A DNA stretch of 64,000 nucleotides, from the NCBI GenBank assembly GCA_004194705.1, contig SADC01000070.1, positions 496,001-560,000 on the forward strand. The letters are read 5' to 3'. The notes under the pieces are model-generated. The model was not told the DNA's origin, made no database searches, and was given only the letters and a program-made list of their open reading frames with translations. Source of the DNA: Ditylenchus dipsaci (taxonomy: Eukaryota; Nematoda; Chromadorea; Rhabditida; Anguinidae). Within the stretch, counting starts at the first letter, position 1. Each line of letters starts with the position of its first letter. The position numbers were made by a program, and so were the translations under genes. Positions 34,711 through 47,084 of this stretch are shown piece by piece.

Positions 34711-35800
34711 GCCGGAAATTGCTGACCAGCCATCGTCTCCTATTAAAAATCGTCCGTTACCGTCTTATGTTGTTCCCACATTTGTTTTTTTTCTGACATA
34801 AAAATCTCTGCTTGAACTTTCTTTTTCGAATAGAGCGGTGTTGATATAGGGTGTGTGATGAATTGGCTTAAAAAATTTGGTCTATTTGAGTTTTAGATTC
34901 GTATTAACGATTTGAGAATAAAGTCTTCTGATTGTTTTAATTATGTGGTGCCAGCGCTGTACGTTAAACAATTTCCCAATTGTGTGGGTCTGCAGGCTCA
35001 CACGAAAAACTATAATTTGTGGAATCGGTGTATGATGCTGAAGTAAAATGTTTTGATGTGAATTTGTTATTGGCTTGAATTGGTGATAAATTTTTGCTTT
35101 TGTTTTGAAGTCTCGCTTTTTTGATATTTTTTGCACTTTAGTTATTTTATAGCGAAATTTGACGCTTTACCATCTTCGTGTATGGTGTGCTATGTGTCAT
35201 AGAAGGTTGAAATGGTGTAATTATGTTTCGAAAAATTCATATTTTGCTAAAAAAAATTACACGGCAAAAGCAAAAAAAAGAAAGAAACCAATAAATTTTG
35301 AAAAAGACTTTCAAAAATCTTGGCGTTTTGTTTATTTTTAAATGCACTAGAATGCAGTTTTTGAGGGGCCGTGAACTACCAGCCATACCCGAGAAGAGAT
35401 AATTCTAAGACAGGTATGCATACAAAACAAAATCATGTAACAATTTACCTGGTCTGGAATTCCATTGCCTGAGTAGCCAATTGAACTGAGGACTGCTTCG
35501 TTCTTCAACTTATCGCATGCACCAAATAGCAAAGACCAAGAGGGAGGCATTTCAGCAGACTGCAGACTGAGTGCATACCTGAAAGACGAACAGGTTAAAT
35601 AGTGCACTGGTAGAGTGGAGACACTGGAAGCAGTTGAGGCGCTTTCTATCACACAAAAATCTGATCTGTTTGAGTCTTTCATTTCAGGTACTCGAGAGTA
35701 TTGTCGCAATTGCACTTGCACCGTCACACGTTCTTCGTATGGGCTGTTAATTTCCTAAACGCAAACATTGGAAAATACAACCACTGAGAAATTTACTTAC

Positions 35801-35972
35801 ATAGACGAGTTTTTCCTGCCTTCTTTGCACTCGCGATGGCATTTTCTTTGGCGCTCATCCTGGCACTTCTTGCTTCCATCAGAGCCTTTATTGCTTCAGA
35901 AGTCCTTAGAATGCTAGCTTGCTTTGTTTCCGGCTCTTTCTGCACTGCAGTAGCGTGTCTTGTTCGGAGCAT
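35801..35972 (-). CDS. Element-specific first exon of the outer copy
   Basis: After acceptor GCATTTTCAG and nine bases, the exon starts MLRTRHATAVQKEPETKQ and is Ala/Lys/Arg-rich to the donor GTAAGT; 172 nt, the same length and phase as the inner copy's first exon. It resembles the 171-nt exon at 2392 (MIQTRRANVVQKEPVTKS). The join to the next plausible exon (35754 downwards) is out of phase, so this copy is probably decayed. Confidence 0.5.
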
Positions 35973-36608
35973 TAGGCTTGCCTGAAAATGCAAAAAAATA
36001 TACTGTAATAAACGACAGACAAAAAGTGCAAAACCACAGAGTTTTTCACACGATCTTTATAGCAAAATGTAGCCTGTGTATTCAGGCACCAGAAAGGTCA
36101 GAACGATTTTCGTAAAATCAGAATTTGTAAAACTAGAGATCGTTTGAAGCAAACAACTGGCATTTTCACGAGTAAAAATAGGGGTTTTCGCGTTTTCCAT
36201 TTAACTTTTGCATAAAACACCTAAAATTTGCATTTTTTGTATACGTCTTTGGTACCAAAATGCAGCAAATTTACTCCTCTATCGAGCCTCCAGTTGCGTT
36301 TCAGGAAAACTCGACATAAAATAGTGCTAGAATCTCAATTGAGTCAACTAGATGAAAAAATTTCTTTGAAATTTTCACAGAAATCAATTATAGCTTCGAA
36401 ATTTTGCATGTTTTATAGGCAAGTGATGGCTTGTTCGAAAGCGCTGAATGTGGTGAGTTTTTTGACAATAAACTTACATGAGGTACAGCGAAAAAAGTAA
36501 AATCAGAAGTGCTGGATAAAATAAACTAAAAAACAGCGGTTTTTCAAAATTTTTGATTTTGCGCCAAATTTCGCTAATGCACTAGAATGCAGTTTTTGAG
36601 GGGCCGTG

Positions 36609-37135
36609 TCACACTGCAATAATATTTTCGAATTGTTTTTTGTTTGCACGTAAATTTTTCAAAATATAGAACTGTTTACTAGTCGAGCCCAACGTTGCTC
36701 GACCTTGCTAGATCGGACGACTTATCCTACTTTCACTCACCATAACTACTGATGCAAATATGTGCTAAAAATTCACTCATAAATGGAATTCAAATTTTCA
36801 ATGCACACAAAAAAATTAATTCAAAAACATTATGGACAAAATTAGGGTGGTCCCGCGCGAATTCGAATTCCGCGAATTACTGTGCTTATCAAGTTTCATG
36901 GTCCTTCAAAAATTGTGCTTCAATAAAAATCAGTCAATGCCTAAGAATACCGGCGCTAGAAAATTGTAGTAAGCACACCGGTTTCTGAAATTTTTTTCAG
37001 TAAACTTTAAACCTTGTGCAAAGAAGACTAGAAATCATAGCTTTTATCGCAGTATCCCTTTCAAACCTGTAGCAAAATAATCTTATCAACAACTAGCTAT
37101 AAGGACATAGGGTTAAGCAAACACTTCGTGTTTAA
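36609..37135. repeat. Dispersed repeat around a GTTGGGCTCGAC-type palindrome
   Basis: GTCGAGCCCAACGTTGCTCG (36692) and AGGGTGGTCCCGCGCGAATT (36843) recur with the same spacing and flanks near 57.3-57.5 and 62.64-62.82 kb, and partly at 23.75, 26.27 and 53.92 kb. The family ends near CATGGTCCTT. No coding content was seen. Confidence 0.6.
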
Positions 37136-37139
37136 AGTA

Positions 37140-37545
37140 GTGCTAGCGGCTTCTTCGAAGCCTGGAATTTCAATAGGTAACTGACCAGGAGGTGCCCACC
37201 CCGGTCTTGGGGTTTGAGTGCGTGAAATCGTGATTTTGGTCTTGTCAAACTCGATTTGATACACGATTTTGCATATGATACGGTGGTTTGTTTTTAAATT
37301 TGACCAAAACTTTTTTTCAGGTGAAATAGGTGGATATCCACCTGACCAGGAGGAACACACCCCGGTTTTGGGTTTGGGTGGGTTAAATCGTAATTTTGGT
37401 CCTGTCAAACAGGATTCACCACACGATTTTGCATGTGATAGCATGGTTTGTTTTTCAATCAACAAAAAAATTATTTTTCAGGCCATCCAGCTGGTCAGGT
37501 GGACATCCACCTGGTCAGGTGGTACCCACCCGGGTTTGAACTCAA
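37140..37545 (+). repeat. Tandem units of about 145 bp, intron-like
   Basis: Two to three units, each with CACCTGACCAGGAGG, a GGTTTTGGGTTTGGGTG block, TCGTGATTTTGGTC and a TTTTTTTCAGG tract. Related units occur at 14.63-14.76, 20.81-20.88 and, inverted, 58.74-59.25 kb. Confidence 0.6.
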
Positions 37546-37699
37546 GCCCGGTGGGGGCTATCGAAGATAGCTTGCAATAAAATTGGCAAAAAAACCACGG
37601 CTTCATATATCAAAAACCGAAAGAAAGTTTTTAAAACAAGTTGTCAGAATTCGAGGTCAAAAAAGGCCGATTTTCGGCCTGAGTACCACGTTTGTCTCC

Positions 37700-38375
37700 A
37701 CTGAAAACTTTTGACCCTACTTGGATATACCCCCCCCCCAAATCAACTTTTTTTAAAAGTGTTTCCAAACACCTTATATCGACCTAAAATAACCTCAGAA
37801 GTACAAAAAAGACATTATTTTTAAGTTCTGGTCAATAAAAAATCTAGTTTTGGACACTTTTAAATTTTGACTTTTTACCTGTTTTATCATGTTTTGGTCA
37901 CTGGAGCCGGGCAAAAATAGTCTCTAAATGCATTTTTGTTCAAGAGTCTTGCTCGGAATTGTGTCTAAGGTAAGTGAGTGCGCGCATCTCTAACCAACCA
38001 AGCCCCCTGCGCCCCTGAAGGGGGCGCAGGGGCTTGGTTGCTTGGGGTTGAGATGCGCACACCCACATACCTTAGTCGCAAATCACTCGAAAGTGACTCT
38101 GGATGCATGAAAATGTATGCATACCAGAGTTTATTTATGCGGTAGGCCCCAGTTGGTCCATTTCCACCCAAATACAGACCTAAATCCCTTTAAAAATGGT
38201 CAAAATGGGTGATTTTGGGTGGTCCCAAAACTCAGTTTTTTATTGACCAGAACTCAAAAATAATGCCTTTTTTGAACTTCTGAGGCCATTTCAGGTCGAT
38301 ATAGGCTGTTTGGAAACACTTTGGAAAAAGTTGATTTGGGGGGGGAGGTAGTATATCCAAGTAGCGCCAAACTTT
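37700..38375. repeat. Long palindrome enclosing a splice-donor hairpin repeat
   Basis: Outer arms (CTACTTGGATATAC... then CAGAAGTACAAAAAAGACAT-like sequence and the inverted partner at 38200-38370) surround the hairpin repeat at 37915-38153. C-run and G-run blocks lie just inside the ends. Confidence 0.65.
37915..38153 (+). repeat. Splice-donor hairpin repeat, copy 5 (complete)
   Basis: GTGTCTAAGGTAAGTGAGTG (37959 region), first hairpin with apical CCAAGCCCCCTGCGCCCC / GGGGGCGCAGGGGCTTGG, TACCTTAG, second hairpin and GGTAGGCCCCAG. The apical stem is longer than in copy 6. Confidence 0.7.
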
Positions 38376-38706
38376 TTTTGCACAATTTTTTTAAATTTCA
38401 ACATCTTTTACCGAAATGACCGCTATATAATGTAGATTTAACCTTTACAATTAAAATTTTTCACATTCCACAAAAAATTTCGACTTCCTAAATTGAGAAA
38501 GTCGAAAAAGTTGGCCAATACCCAAATCAATTTTCCAAAATTTTTTTAAAAGACCCGGAATTTTTTTTAGCATTTTTTCCATGATCTGCACGATATTCTG
38601 AGAGTCCGATGTGCAAAAATCGAAAAATGCGACCGTGCCAAAAGCCTCCTGGAATTCGGTTTACCAACCAACCAGCTAGATGCTTAGTTTTTTCTTATGT
38701 AGTTGG
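38376..38706. other. Non-coding stretch
   Basis: AT-rich; no repeat partner or frame was recognised. Confidence 0.4.
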
Positions 38707-38714
38707 AATATGAC

Positions 38715-39194
38715 CAGTGTTTTCAAAAGTCAAGGTCAAGTTCAAGGTCAAGGTCAAGGTAAAACTTGACTTTAAAACTTCAAGGTCGTTTTTCTGGATT
38801 TTTAGTGAGGAAAATGGGTCTGAATTTTTTTTCCTATCCCCTAAAGTCAAGATTTTGCGCTGAACAAAACGTACTTTTCAGAATAACGATATAATTTTTG
38901 CACGATGAGATATAGCCTAAAGTCAAGGTAAAATCACCTTGATTTTACCTTGACCTTGACTTTCGCTAAAATCAAGGTGATTTTACCTTGACTTTAGGCT
39001 ATATCTCATCGTGCAAAAATTATATCGTTATTCTGAAAAGTACGTTTTGTTCAGCGCAAAATCTTTGACTTTAGGGGATAGGAAAAAAAATTCAGACCCA
39101 TTTTCCTCACTAAAAATCGAGAAAAACGACCTTGAAGTTTTAAAGTCAAGTTTAACCTTGACCTTGACCTTGACCTTGACTTTTGAAAACACTG
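38715..39194. mobile_element. hAT-type foldback element, 8-bp TSD
   Basis: An almost perfect 480-bp inverted repeat. Ends CAGTGTTTTCAAAAGTCAAG are flanked by AATATGAC at 38707-38714 and 39195-39202. Near the ends GGTCAA units are tandemly repeated. It lies about 115 bp downstream of the membrane-protein gene. Confidence 0.85.
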
Positions 39195-39308
39195 AATATG
39201 ACACAGACACAGAAATGCAAGGTAAATGCCATAATGCACTGTTTATTATATACTTCGCGAATAACAATCTACAGCGTGGGACTCCACAACTACTAAGCAA
39301 TTTTCACT

Positions 39309-40217
39309 TCAATTTTTTTCAGCGCTTTTGAGGAACTTAAGAATCTCTTTTTCATCTTTCGCGGCGTCCAACACACTTTTGTATTTTTCTTCCGGCTTAA
39401 CTCTGTCCTTTAGCAAAATGTTAGAGCTGTCCCTGAGCCACTAAAAATAAAATCATACCAATACATCTTAAAGCAACAAATGTATTTTTAAACAATAATT
39501 ACCTTTACATAGATAGTAGAATAAATGACCGAAAAATTGATGAAGTCGACAGCGCCTTGAAAGCGCTTCCAATACCATCCAATCCAGCCGAAAACAAATG
39601 TTGTTCGATCCTACAAAAGATTGTTTGTTTCTCAAAGAAATTTTTAAAAAATACAAAATTATACGAAAATAAGTCCATCTAAATCGCAACGGATCTCATA
39701 GCATCTGTTTTCCAGCGCTTTTCTTGTATATCCATTGATCAAGATAGAAGTGCCGGCAACCAATGGTGAGATGGCCAAGCCTGCTAGCAAAAATCTTCCC
39801 TGCAAATCAATATTTAAGCTAACAAAAAGGACACCAACCATCAACTAAATAACCTGGATTTTCCTACATCTAGTACGAATCACTTTGTAAGAATTGTTGG
39901 TCATCGTTTCAGGCTTCAACTGCTTCATGAGATAGTATCTATACGCGGGATGAACCATCATACCACCTGAATAATAAATAGCATTTGTATCCAAAAAAGA
40001 AGCAAAATTTATGAAACACACCAACAACAGAAGAAATTTGCATGATCCTATAAAGTTGAAAATAATTGTATCCACTGAATCAAAAAACACACTTAAATGC
40101 GCTCCAAATACCATATTCCAAATAGGGATTTGGTATTGTAGCAAGGGATAGCTTTAAGTCCTGCCTGGTTTCCGGCTTAAAGCTGATTTGAGAGAAGTTC
40201 GTGAACCTGAAAAGCAT
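39309..40217 (-). CDS. Small membrane protein of unknown function, possibly mitochondrial
   Basis: Six exons (40093-40217, 40022-40047, 39854-39966, 39665-39799, 39503-39610, 39309-39440) join in frame to 212 codons plus stop. The ATG chosen is in frame just before FRFTNFSQISFKPETRQD. The N terminus is basic/hydroxylated and could be a mitochondrial presequence (inference). One clear hydrophobic segment, FLLAGLAISPLVAGTSILI, lies near residue 95-115, and an aromatic one (FVFGWIGWYW, FSVIYSTIYV) near 140-165. The C-terminal tail is charged (KSVLDAAKDEKEILKFLKSA). I do not recognise the family. Consistent exon phases across six short exons make it a real gene. Confidence 0.7.
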
Positions 40218-42258
40218 AAATTAATAAATGAAAACTAAAAGGATGATTTTAAAATCATCCTTTCACAAATTTCACCCTTTCTGGCAATATTCATCACACA
40301 CTTTTTATAAACTTCATATAAACACATGTATAAATTTTTATTTTATTTTTTCCTAATATGACCAAACGCAAAAACGTTTTTTCAAGAGCCGTGCCGGCAC
40401 AAAAGAGGGTTGCATTATAGGAGCCTCGCGCGCAGAGTGCTCGGATGGAAGAGATAACCTCATATTCATGTTTCTCGACCCCGATTTCATGAGAAAGCCG
40501 CGTGTTTTTTTGATTCTGAGAAAAAAAATCGTACCACAGGGGGGGGGGGAATATTCAGGAATATTTTTTAGTGAACTAATAATGAAATGACCAAAAAAAC
40601 ATAGCCGGAATCGGGAATCCAACACACTAGCAATTTAGACCGGTTGACGCGCCTTACCACTGCTATAACAAGTACCGTATTTTATCTAATAATTACCCCG
40701 GAGTAATTATTTTTCAACCGCCTAAAAATCGGAAAAAAATTATTTTGATTTTGAAATTTTCGGGTGCTTAACCAAAATCTAAAAAGTGGAATCAACTAAT
40801 ATCGTGGTGATTAAAAACGCACAAAACAGATTTGCAAAATAATTTTTTGAGCTGAGATACAGGGTGCCTATGGGGGTAATTAATAGAAAGGGGTTATTAT
40901 TAGAGAGGGGGTAATAAATAGAGAAAATACGGTAACTTATATGTCTTCACCTATTTCAATATAATTAACTTCTTTTGAAAAACAACAACAAATAAAAAAG
41001 GGTCCCGCGCGCATTCAAACGCGTGAAATTCTCGCTGTCGGCAACGGCTATGGTTTTTTAAAAAGGGGAACCTTATATACGCATCGCCCTAGGTCACAGG
41101 TTCGAATACCACTAGGTGCACACCCTTTTTACATCTCTTTTATGTATAGGTTTGGTGTCAAAATGATCTTCACACTCTTGGATATCCAATAAATTTATCA
41201 GCGCAGGCTTTCACACCTACTGGAACTTATATACAGGCTTGAATAGGCTAATTTTCCGAAAATTTATTGATGGGTTTCAAGTGTTTTTCGTTGACTGATT
41301 TAACTTATATTTTCTGACTTTTTTATACAAGTCACACGTTTCATGCACTAAAATGTAGCCGACATTCTGGGCTTTCATTTGAGCCATCATATAGAGAAAA
41401 AGGTAATATAAAGTTAGAGGTAGAGTTTGAATAAACTTCCACGATGTCCCGTTCGATGCCATCCTCAATAGGACTACCACAGAACTATTCGGTAACATTC
41501 TGGAACTGACGTTTTTTCGCAATTTTGATTTACATATTCATTTGCAACCTCACACTCAAAATTTAACTCTGCTTCCTGTTGTCATTTTCAGCATATGGTT
41601 GTAAATGATCATGTGAATTAAAATTGCAAAAAAAGTCAGTCGATTTTGGATTTTTACGCGAAAATTTTGAGATTGACCTCAAATTTTACCGATATTCGGA
41701 GGGTTTAAAAATAACTAGACATGCCCTCCTATTAGAGGAAATACGGCAAGTGAGTCCGCGCCTCTCTAGCTTCAAATTTTGACTTTAAAACCATGATAAC
41801 CCCTATGGTTCCAAATATGTTTTTTCTCAGAATCACAAAAACACTCGGCTTTTTCATGAAATCGAGATCAAGAAACACGAATATGATGTTATCTCCTTCA
41901 TCCGAGCTCTTTACGTAAAGGGATACTTTACTCAAGCCCAAAAAAGTGAACATTCAAGGTTTATTAACTAGTTTAAAACGTCTAACAAAATTTCTGAATT
42001 CTGTGATTTCACAATTTGAAAAAGCTGACAAAAATTTACCACTCACTAAGCCCAATGATTCCCATGATGACGTGCTTATTCTATAATCCCAACAATCATC
42101 CATCGAAAGTATTAGAATGCAACAGTGACCAAAGTAACAGTGACCAGTAACAGCGACCAAACAGAAATAAAAGGCTACAAAAGCAAGTATTGAAACAACT
42201 TTTATTCCAATTACAACAACCGTAACGACAGATAATAATAACGGCAATTTTCTTAACA
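40218..42258. repeat. Repeat cluster between the membrane-protein and BMS1 genes
   Basis: Holds an inverted pair around CTGAGAAAAAAAATCG...TCTCGACCCCGATTTCATGA (40400-40560) and its partner (41800-41925); a TACCGTATTT MITE (40673-40934); a minus-strand tRNA-like piece (40615-40668, GGATTCCCGATTCC box B); and a copy of the tRNA-like element family (41054-41560). No gene was recognised. Confidence 0.55.
40673..40934. mobile_element. TACCGTATTT MITE
   Basis: TACCGTATTTTATCTAATAA and the complement ending AATACGGTA. The interior has the GAAATTTTCGGGTGCTTAACC-type segment of this family. Confidence 0.7.
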
Positions 42259-42259
42259 C

Positions 42260-45200
42260 TTAGGCTCCTATATCGTCCATTGCATTCTTCAGGCGATGAG
42301 CTTCGCGCTTCGACAAATTTCGACAAATAGATTTCTGAGTAGCCTTCCTCTTCTTGTTGCGACGCTCGTCGATGTCTGCCTTTTCCTAAAGAAAAATGGT
42401 TACGAGTTGACTGCTGATGTTATTATTTTGAATGAAAATAATAAATACCTTCGCATGCCTCTCCTGTTTCAATTTCTGCACTTGAGCTAACTGGGCTTGC
42501 CTGTCCTCTTTCACTGTCTTCAGCACCTTCATTAATTCATGTCGGCGGCTTTCTTCCGGTTCCAATATGATAGCAGTGCGTCTTCTTACAATTTCAGGCT
42601 TCTCCTTATTTTCTTTGGCGATCCTGTCATTCATTTCGCCAAGAGCGCATTTCGGCTTCAACCTATAAGGGAGTATTTGCTGCAACTTCTTCGGAATGAC
42701 CATTTCATGTGGAACGAACAGCTGCTCATTTTCCTTGGATTCCTGAATTTACAAGACTATTTATAAGTTTAGAAAAAGAAGTGAATCGAAATCAAATGAG
42801 AAATTGTTAGCAAACTCTTACCTTTTGCATATGTCGATGATAACCAGAGTCCCATTTTGGAACAGGTTTCAGGTTCAGCTCGCTCCTTAGCCTTCCAACC
42901 TTAAACACAAAAGTCAAATTTAGAGTATTTACTCTGATAGTAGCCCAGGAGATACTAATTTTCAACCACCCTCTTCAGGGGCTAGTATTAGAAGAGTGGC
43001 TACAATTAGAGGGTGGCAAAGTCGGCCTAAATAAGCCGACTTTCAAAGGGGTGCTATTTTTTAACCTCCCTCCATGGTGTCTACTATTCGTGTAAATACG
43101 GTATTCAAGAAATCATAACTAACCGTTTTCATTCCTAACCATTTTTCTTCTTCTGGCAGCAACTTGTCCGTCATTGAGATGTAGAACTTAGGAACGGAAA
43201 CGGATGCCCAAGAACGCAAAAAGATGATATCTAAAAGCTTGAGTCCTAACTAAAAAATTAGTTTTAATGAGAGTAAAACCGACCGTTCAAGCGAATTTTA
43301 TCCTCAAACGAAGCTCGAAACGCACCTTCCGGCTCTCTCAAAGCTTTTTTGACAATTCCACGAATTCCTGATACTGTCCGGATAGCTGCACCATGAAACC
43401 TGGCGACTTCCAATGAAGAGTTAAACATTCCCTAAATTAAAATTTGTATGCGCTGCAAACCGTCAATTCTTTCAATGTACTTTGATAAAGGCAGTGTTTT
43501 TAAATACTTGAGTAGGCTGACCAATCAACTTTAACTTCTTGACTATTTGGAAAGACTTGTCCATTCCCAACACTACGCCACTGGCCGCAATTCGAAAAGA
43601 CTTCTGTAATATAAAAGATTACATGAAGGCACTGAGACCACTGAAAAATAACATACTGACTCTTCATCGACAGACTGTATTCCCAAGAAACCTGTATTCT
43701 GTGCTACTAATGGAGCCCAAAAAGTCCCATGCGTAAAGGAATCCTAGAATGAAAATTAGTAGGGACGGCAACACCGAATTGAAAGCAATCCAATATGCTA
43801 CCTTCATGGTGTACTTCAGAAAACGCTGTCGATGATTATGATCCTAAAATTTGGTTAATTTGAAAAGTGCCAAAATGTCAAATTTCGTATACCTGCACGG
43901 AGTAGATTATCATTGTCTGGAAACGACGCCATCCACACGAAATGATAAGGGGATCCCGAGACTTAAGCAATCGATTATACCATCTATGCTTCTTAACCCT
44001 GACCTGTGTTGACATTAACAGTGATACAAAATAAGGCTTAATACGTAACAACGACTCACCTGAATAAAGCCTACATTCTGCTCACCGGGTAGCAGTCCTC
44101 CCACCACATAAGGATATCTTGGATTGAAATTTTCCACGAAAGCAGACGGAACATCTGTCACTTCCATACGAACGTAGAGACCTGCAATTCCAATCATGGA
44201 AATGGAGATTATAAAAAATAAGAAACAAAATGCACACCAGAACGGAAGCCTTCCAATTCATGGCGCATGGATTCATCCAGGTCATCAAAAATAGACTTGT
44301 TCAACTAAATCAGAATAAAATAGTCACTAAAACTAAACCCTGACAGCCAACCTTTGATTGTTTATCCAGTTCTTCTTTGAGTTCATTGTATGGAGCATTA
44401 GTTTCATCAAATTCTGCGTCAAATTTAGTTCTCAGCCTCTCACTCATTTCTTTCTTGCCCTTGCGCCCTTTCTCAGATTTTTCTTTCGACTTTCCTTGTC
44501 CTTCTAAAAGTTTATTTTTGTAATTTAGTTACAAAAAAACAAACACACCTTCCTCTTCTTTCTGGTCATCAGTCTCTTCACCACTTTCGTCTTCGTCCTG
44601 CTCCCCGTCCGAATCGTCATTATAGCGCTTTAGGTTACTTTCATCGCCGCTATCGAACTCATCTTGACTGGAATTATCTTCTTTTCCATCGCCAGAATCA
44701 ACTGAACTATCAGCTTGAAAAAGTCAGCAAATATAAAAGGCATACCTTCCACTGCATCATCACCTTCATCTTCAGGCTCCCAATCACCGGTTACAAAACA
44801 GTCTCGAATAGAGTCACGAAGCTAAAAAATTAAGCAAGCGAATTTTTAACGGAAAAATATAAGAAATACTAACTTCAGTAGCCTTCCAGTCTACTCCACA
44901 AAAGGCAATTGTTTCATATTTGGATGAAGTGCATGGCTGATTGTATAAAAATCCGTCTTCCTGAAAATAGATATTGTCTGAACGATCCTACAAAAACGAA
45001 TAAAAAAAAGTGACTAACCTTGTCTTTTATATGCCAGCTGTTCTTCTCAGAGTCGAAGTGTTTGCTAATGCGAAACAGGCCACCACCAAATGAATCATCA
45101 TGGTCTTCGGACTTCACGTTATCCTCATCGACATCTACAAGAAAACCATTAATTGGATAATTCCGAAAAAGAAATTGTTTAACCTTCATTGTTGGGTTCG

Positions 45201-47084
45201 TATACGAGTTTGTACCAGTTGATCCTAGTTTTCTTAGATGTGTCAAACTGATTTAGCGCTTTCTTTGACAGACCAAACCATGCATCCTCCTCTAATTCTG
45301 GCTTTTTATCATTATCATCATCAATTTCTTCCTCATCACTTGATTCGCTTTCAGTTTTGGTTGAATCAGCATCATCATCTTCGGACTCATAGTTGTCATC
45401 AATGGGATCTTCATAGTTGTCAATTGCTGCGGAACCGCTGAGCAAAGTCATTTTTGAGCGATCGATCTTTGAATCTAATGTTTCTTGTACTTTCTCTAAT
45501 GCTTCGCAAATGTCATCTCTTTTAGTCTAAATTGAGATGTATGAAATACAGATGCCGATGGTTTTATCGACTCCTCACCCCCACATTGTTTTTGCTGAAG
45601 GCTTGAGTACCACCAGTCTCAATATAGACAGCGTCCTTGTCATAGACCACTCCTCCCAAACCAGAAAACGGTGCATAGATGACCTGCTCTTTCTCGTTGA
45701 GTGTTCGCTTTGTCTTCTGATTTATTGGTAGTGGGCATGGGTCGGGCAGAATGCTGACCTCTTTCAAACGCAGATCACCAACGCCGGGAATGTGAATAGC
45801 TGAGTGGTTTTTAAGATTTGTGCCACGAACCCAACCATAGAAAGAGACATTGCGCTTGGCTTCCGGATCACGCCTTATGATCTGAAATGATATGAACTTT
45901 GAGGTTTGTCAGCATGAAATTAAGAAAACTTAGCTCACCTCAGGATCTGTTAGGTCTTCGAATCGATCACACAAGACATATGGATGGGAGTTTCTCCAAA
46001 GGATTGGACGCTTTTTCATCACCGAAATAAATCGAGCTAGGTTTTGCACTTCATGCCTCAAATAGTGCTCGTTAACCATCCCGGATAAGTAGAATAGTTT
46101 GGCTCCCTGAACAGAAGAGAGGGAGTTTTTTAGGGAAAAACACGTTGGTGCAAAAAATTACTTGATAAACTTCGGTCCAAAAGCGGTGTTTTAACGTCTT
46201 CTTTGTAGATTTTAGCTTGGAGTTTCTCGGAATCAGATCCATGTGAGTAAGAACGCCCATCACCTTCGGCATGCCGTGAACCTATAAATTTACCCTAGCA
46301 ACAAATAAATATTATCTGATGTTCTACTGACCTGACAAATGTTAATAAACTCAAAAGTCTCCATTTCAAACCCGAAGGACGCATCAATCAGGAGAAGAAT
46401 CTATGAATAAAAATCCAAAAATTTGTAAAAAGCGACATTAGCTTACCAAATCAGCCACTTTAGCAGCATCGATCATTGCATTGATATCATTTGGGACTTC
46501 TATGAAGGTGACTCTTCTGCGCTTGCCAGTCACAATGGTTATTGGACCTGAAAATTCAGTAAAAAATGATAATCGAAATAGAATAGTACCTTTAATGTCT
46601 GTCATTCCTTGGCGAATGTAGTGCTTAACCAGACACCTGAGTAGCGTACTTTTGCCGACCTGAAACGCCAACTTCGATACATTTTTCGTACACTGGAAAA
46701 AGAAACCTTTGACGGGCCAACAATAGCAACCAAAATCGGAGGAGGTTCTAGCGGTTCTCGGTCCACAATCGGAATATGTTTCTTTTTTCGCTCAAGTCTG
46801 CTGCTCTGAAAAATCAATTTCGCTACTATTACTATTCTCATTTCAACAAAACACACCTCCGAATCATCTTTTGCGCCTTGACAGCTGACTTGAAGGTAAA
46901 TCCCTTAGCATTTTTTCCGCCACTTCTGCCAGCGACATCTCCTTTCTTTTTTGCTTTTGCAACTTTTCCACCCTTCTTGTGCACTAAATTATAAGATATT
47001 GAGAAGAACTAGAAGGGGAAACGCACCTCTATGTAATTTGTTTTGCTTTTTAGCATCATCATTTCCACCATTTGGAAGAGCCAT
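42260..47084 (-). CDS. BMS1: BMS1, GTPase of 40S ribosome biogenesis
   Basis: BMS1 is a nucleolar GTPase of the small-subunit processome that works with RCL1 in 18S rRNA maturation (family knowledge). The start at 47084 gives [16 protein letters not shown], then a basic region, then [17 protein letters not shown] and the P loop, split by an intron, [14 protein letters not shown]. Next come [20 protein letters not shown] (switch region), [27 protein letters not shown] (NKxD-like position), [18 protein letters not shown] and [17 protein letters not shown] long acidic linker follows, then the C-terminal domain: [67 protein letters not shown] and [17 protein letters not shown], ending TAA. Some 25 short exons, all hallmarks present, apparently functional. 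Confidence 0.95.
42930..43104. mobile_element. TACCGTA-family MITE relic in a BMS1 intron
   Basis: The intron between the exons ending near 42905 and 43125 carries AATTTTCAACCACCCTC...TAGTATTAGAAGAG and ends GTGTAAATACGGTA. The left terminus is degraded. Confidence 0.5.

Larger units (their letters stand above)
32949..35373 (+). mobile_element. CAC-end element, inner copy, 4-bp TSD AACT
   Basis: Both ends are CACGGCCCTCAAAAACTGCA (right end reverse complemented). AACT is present at 32945-32948 and 35374-35377. Removing the element and one AACT restores an open coding exon of the outer element. The left end is Y type, the right X type, opposite to the outer copy. X arms of inner and outer copies (about 490 bp) are almost identical, including an AATAAA polyadenylation-type signal near 34917, suggesting recent activity. 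Confidence 0.85.
32725..35578 (-). pseudogene. Proteasome beta-subunit-like exons captured in the outer element
   Basis: Exons 35449-35578 (ALSLQSAEMPP ... GYSGNGIPDQ), 35374-35404 joined to 32909-32948 across the inner element, and 32725-32861. The joined middle exon reads YLFSGMAGSYRYVILDSLYK. The last reads MSEGLNALNKYLMEIKKRP then NNCSVIIIDKDGARHLDDI, close to the C-terminal strand and helix of proteasome beta-2-type subunits (FSVRIIDK-x-GIHDLD). The front half is too diverged to align, and no N-terminal catalytic region is present. The frame is cut by the inner transposon, so it cannot be expressed as it stands. Confidence 0.55.
32173..36608 (-). mobile_element. CAC-end element, outer copy (proteasome-beta-like cargo)
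   Basis: The left end CACGGCCCTCAAAAACTGCA (32173) continues as an X arm; the right end (TGCAGTTTTTGAGGGGCCGTG, ending 36608) continues inward as a Y arm. The cargo gene runs from Y to X on the minus strand. Immediate flanks (TAGG and TCAC) do not match, so no duplication supports this pair; assignment rests on end types and orientation. It is interrupted by the inner copy at 32949-35373. Confidence 0.6.
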
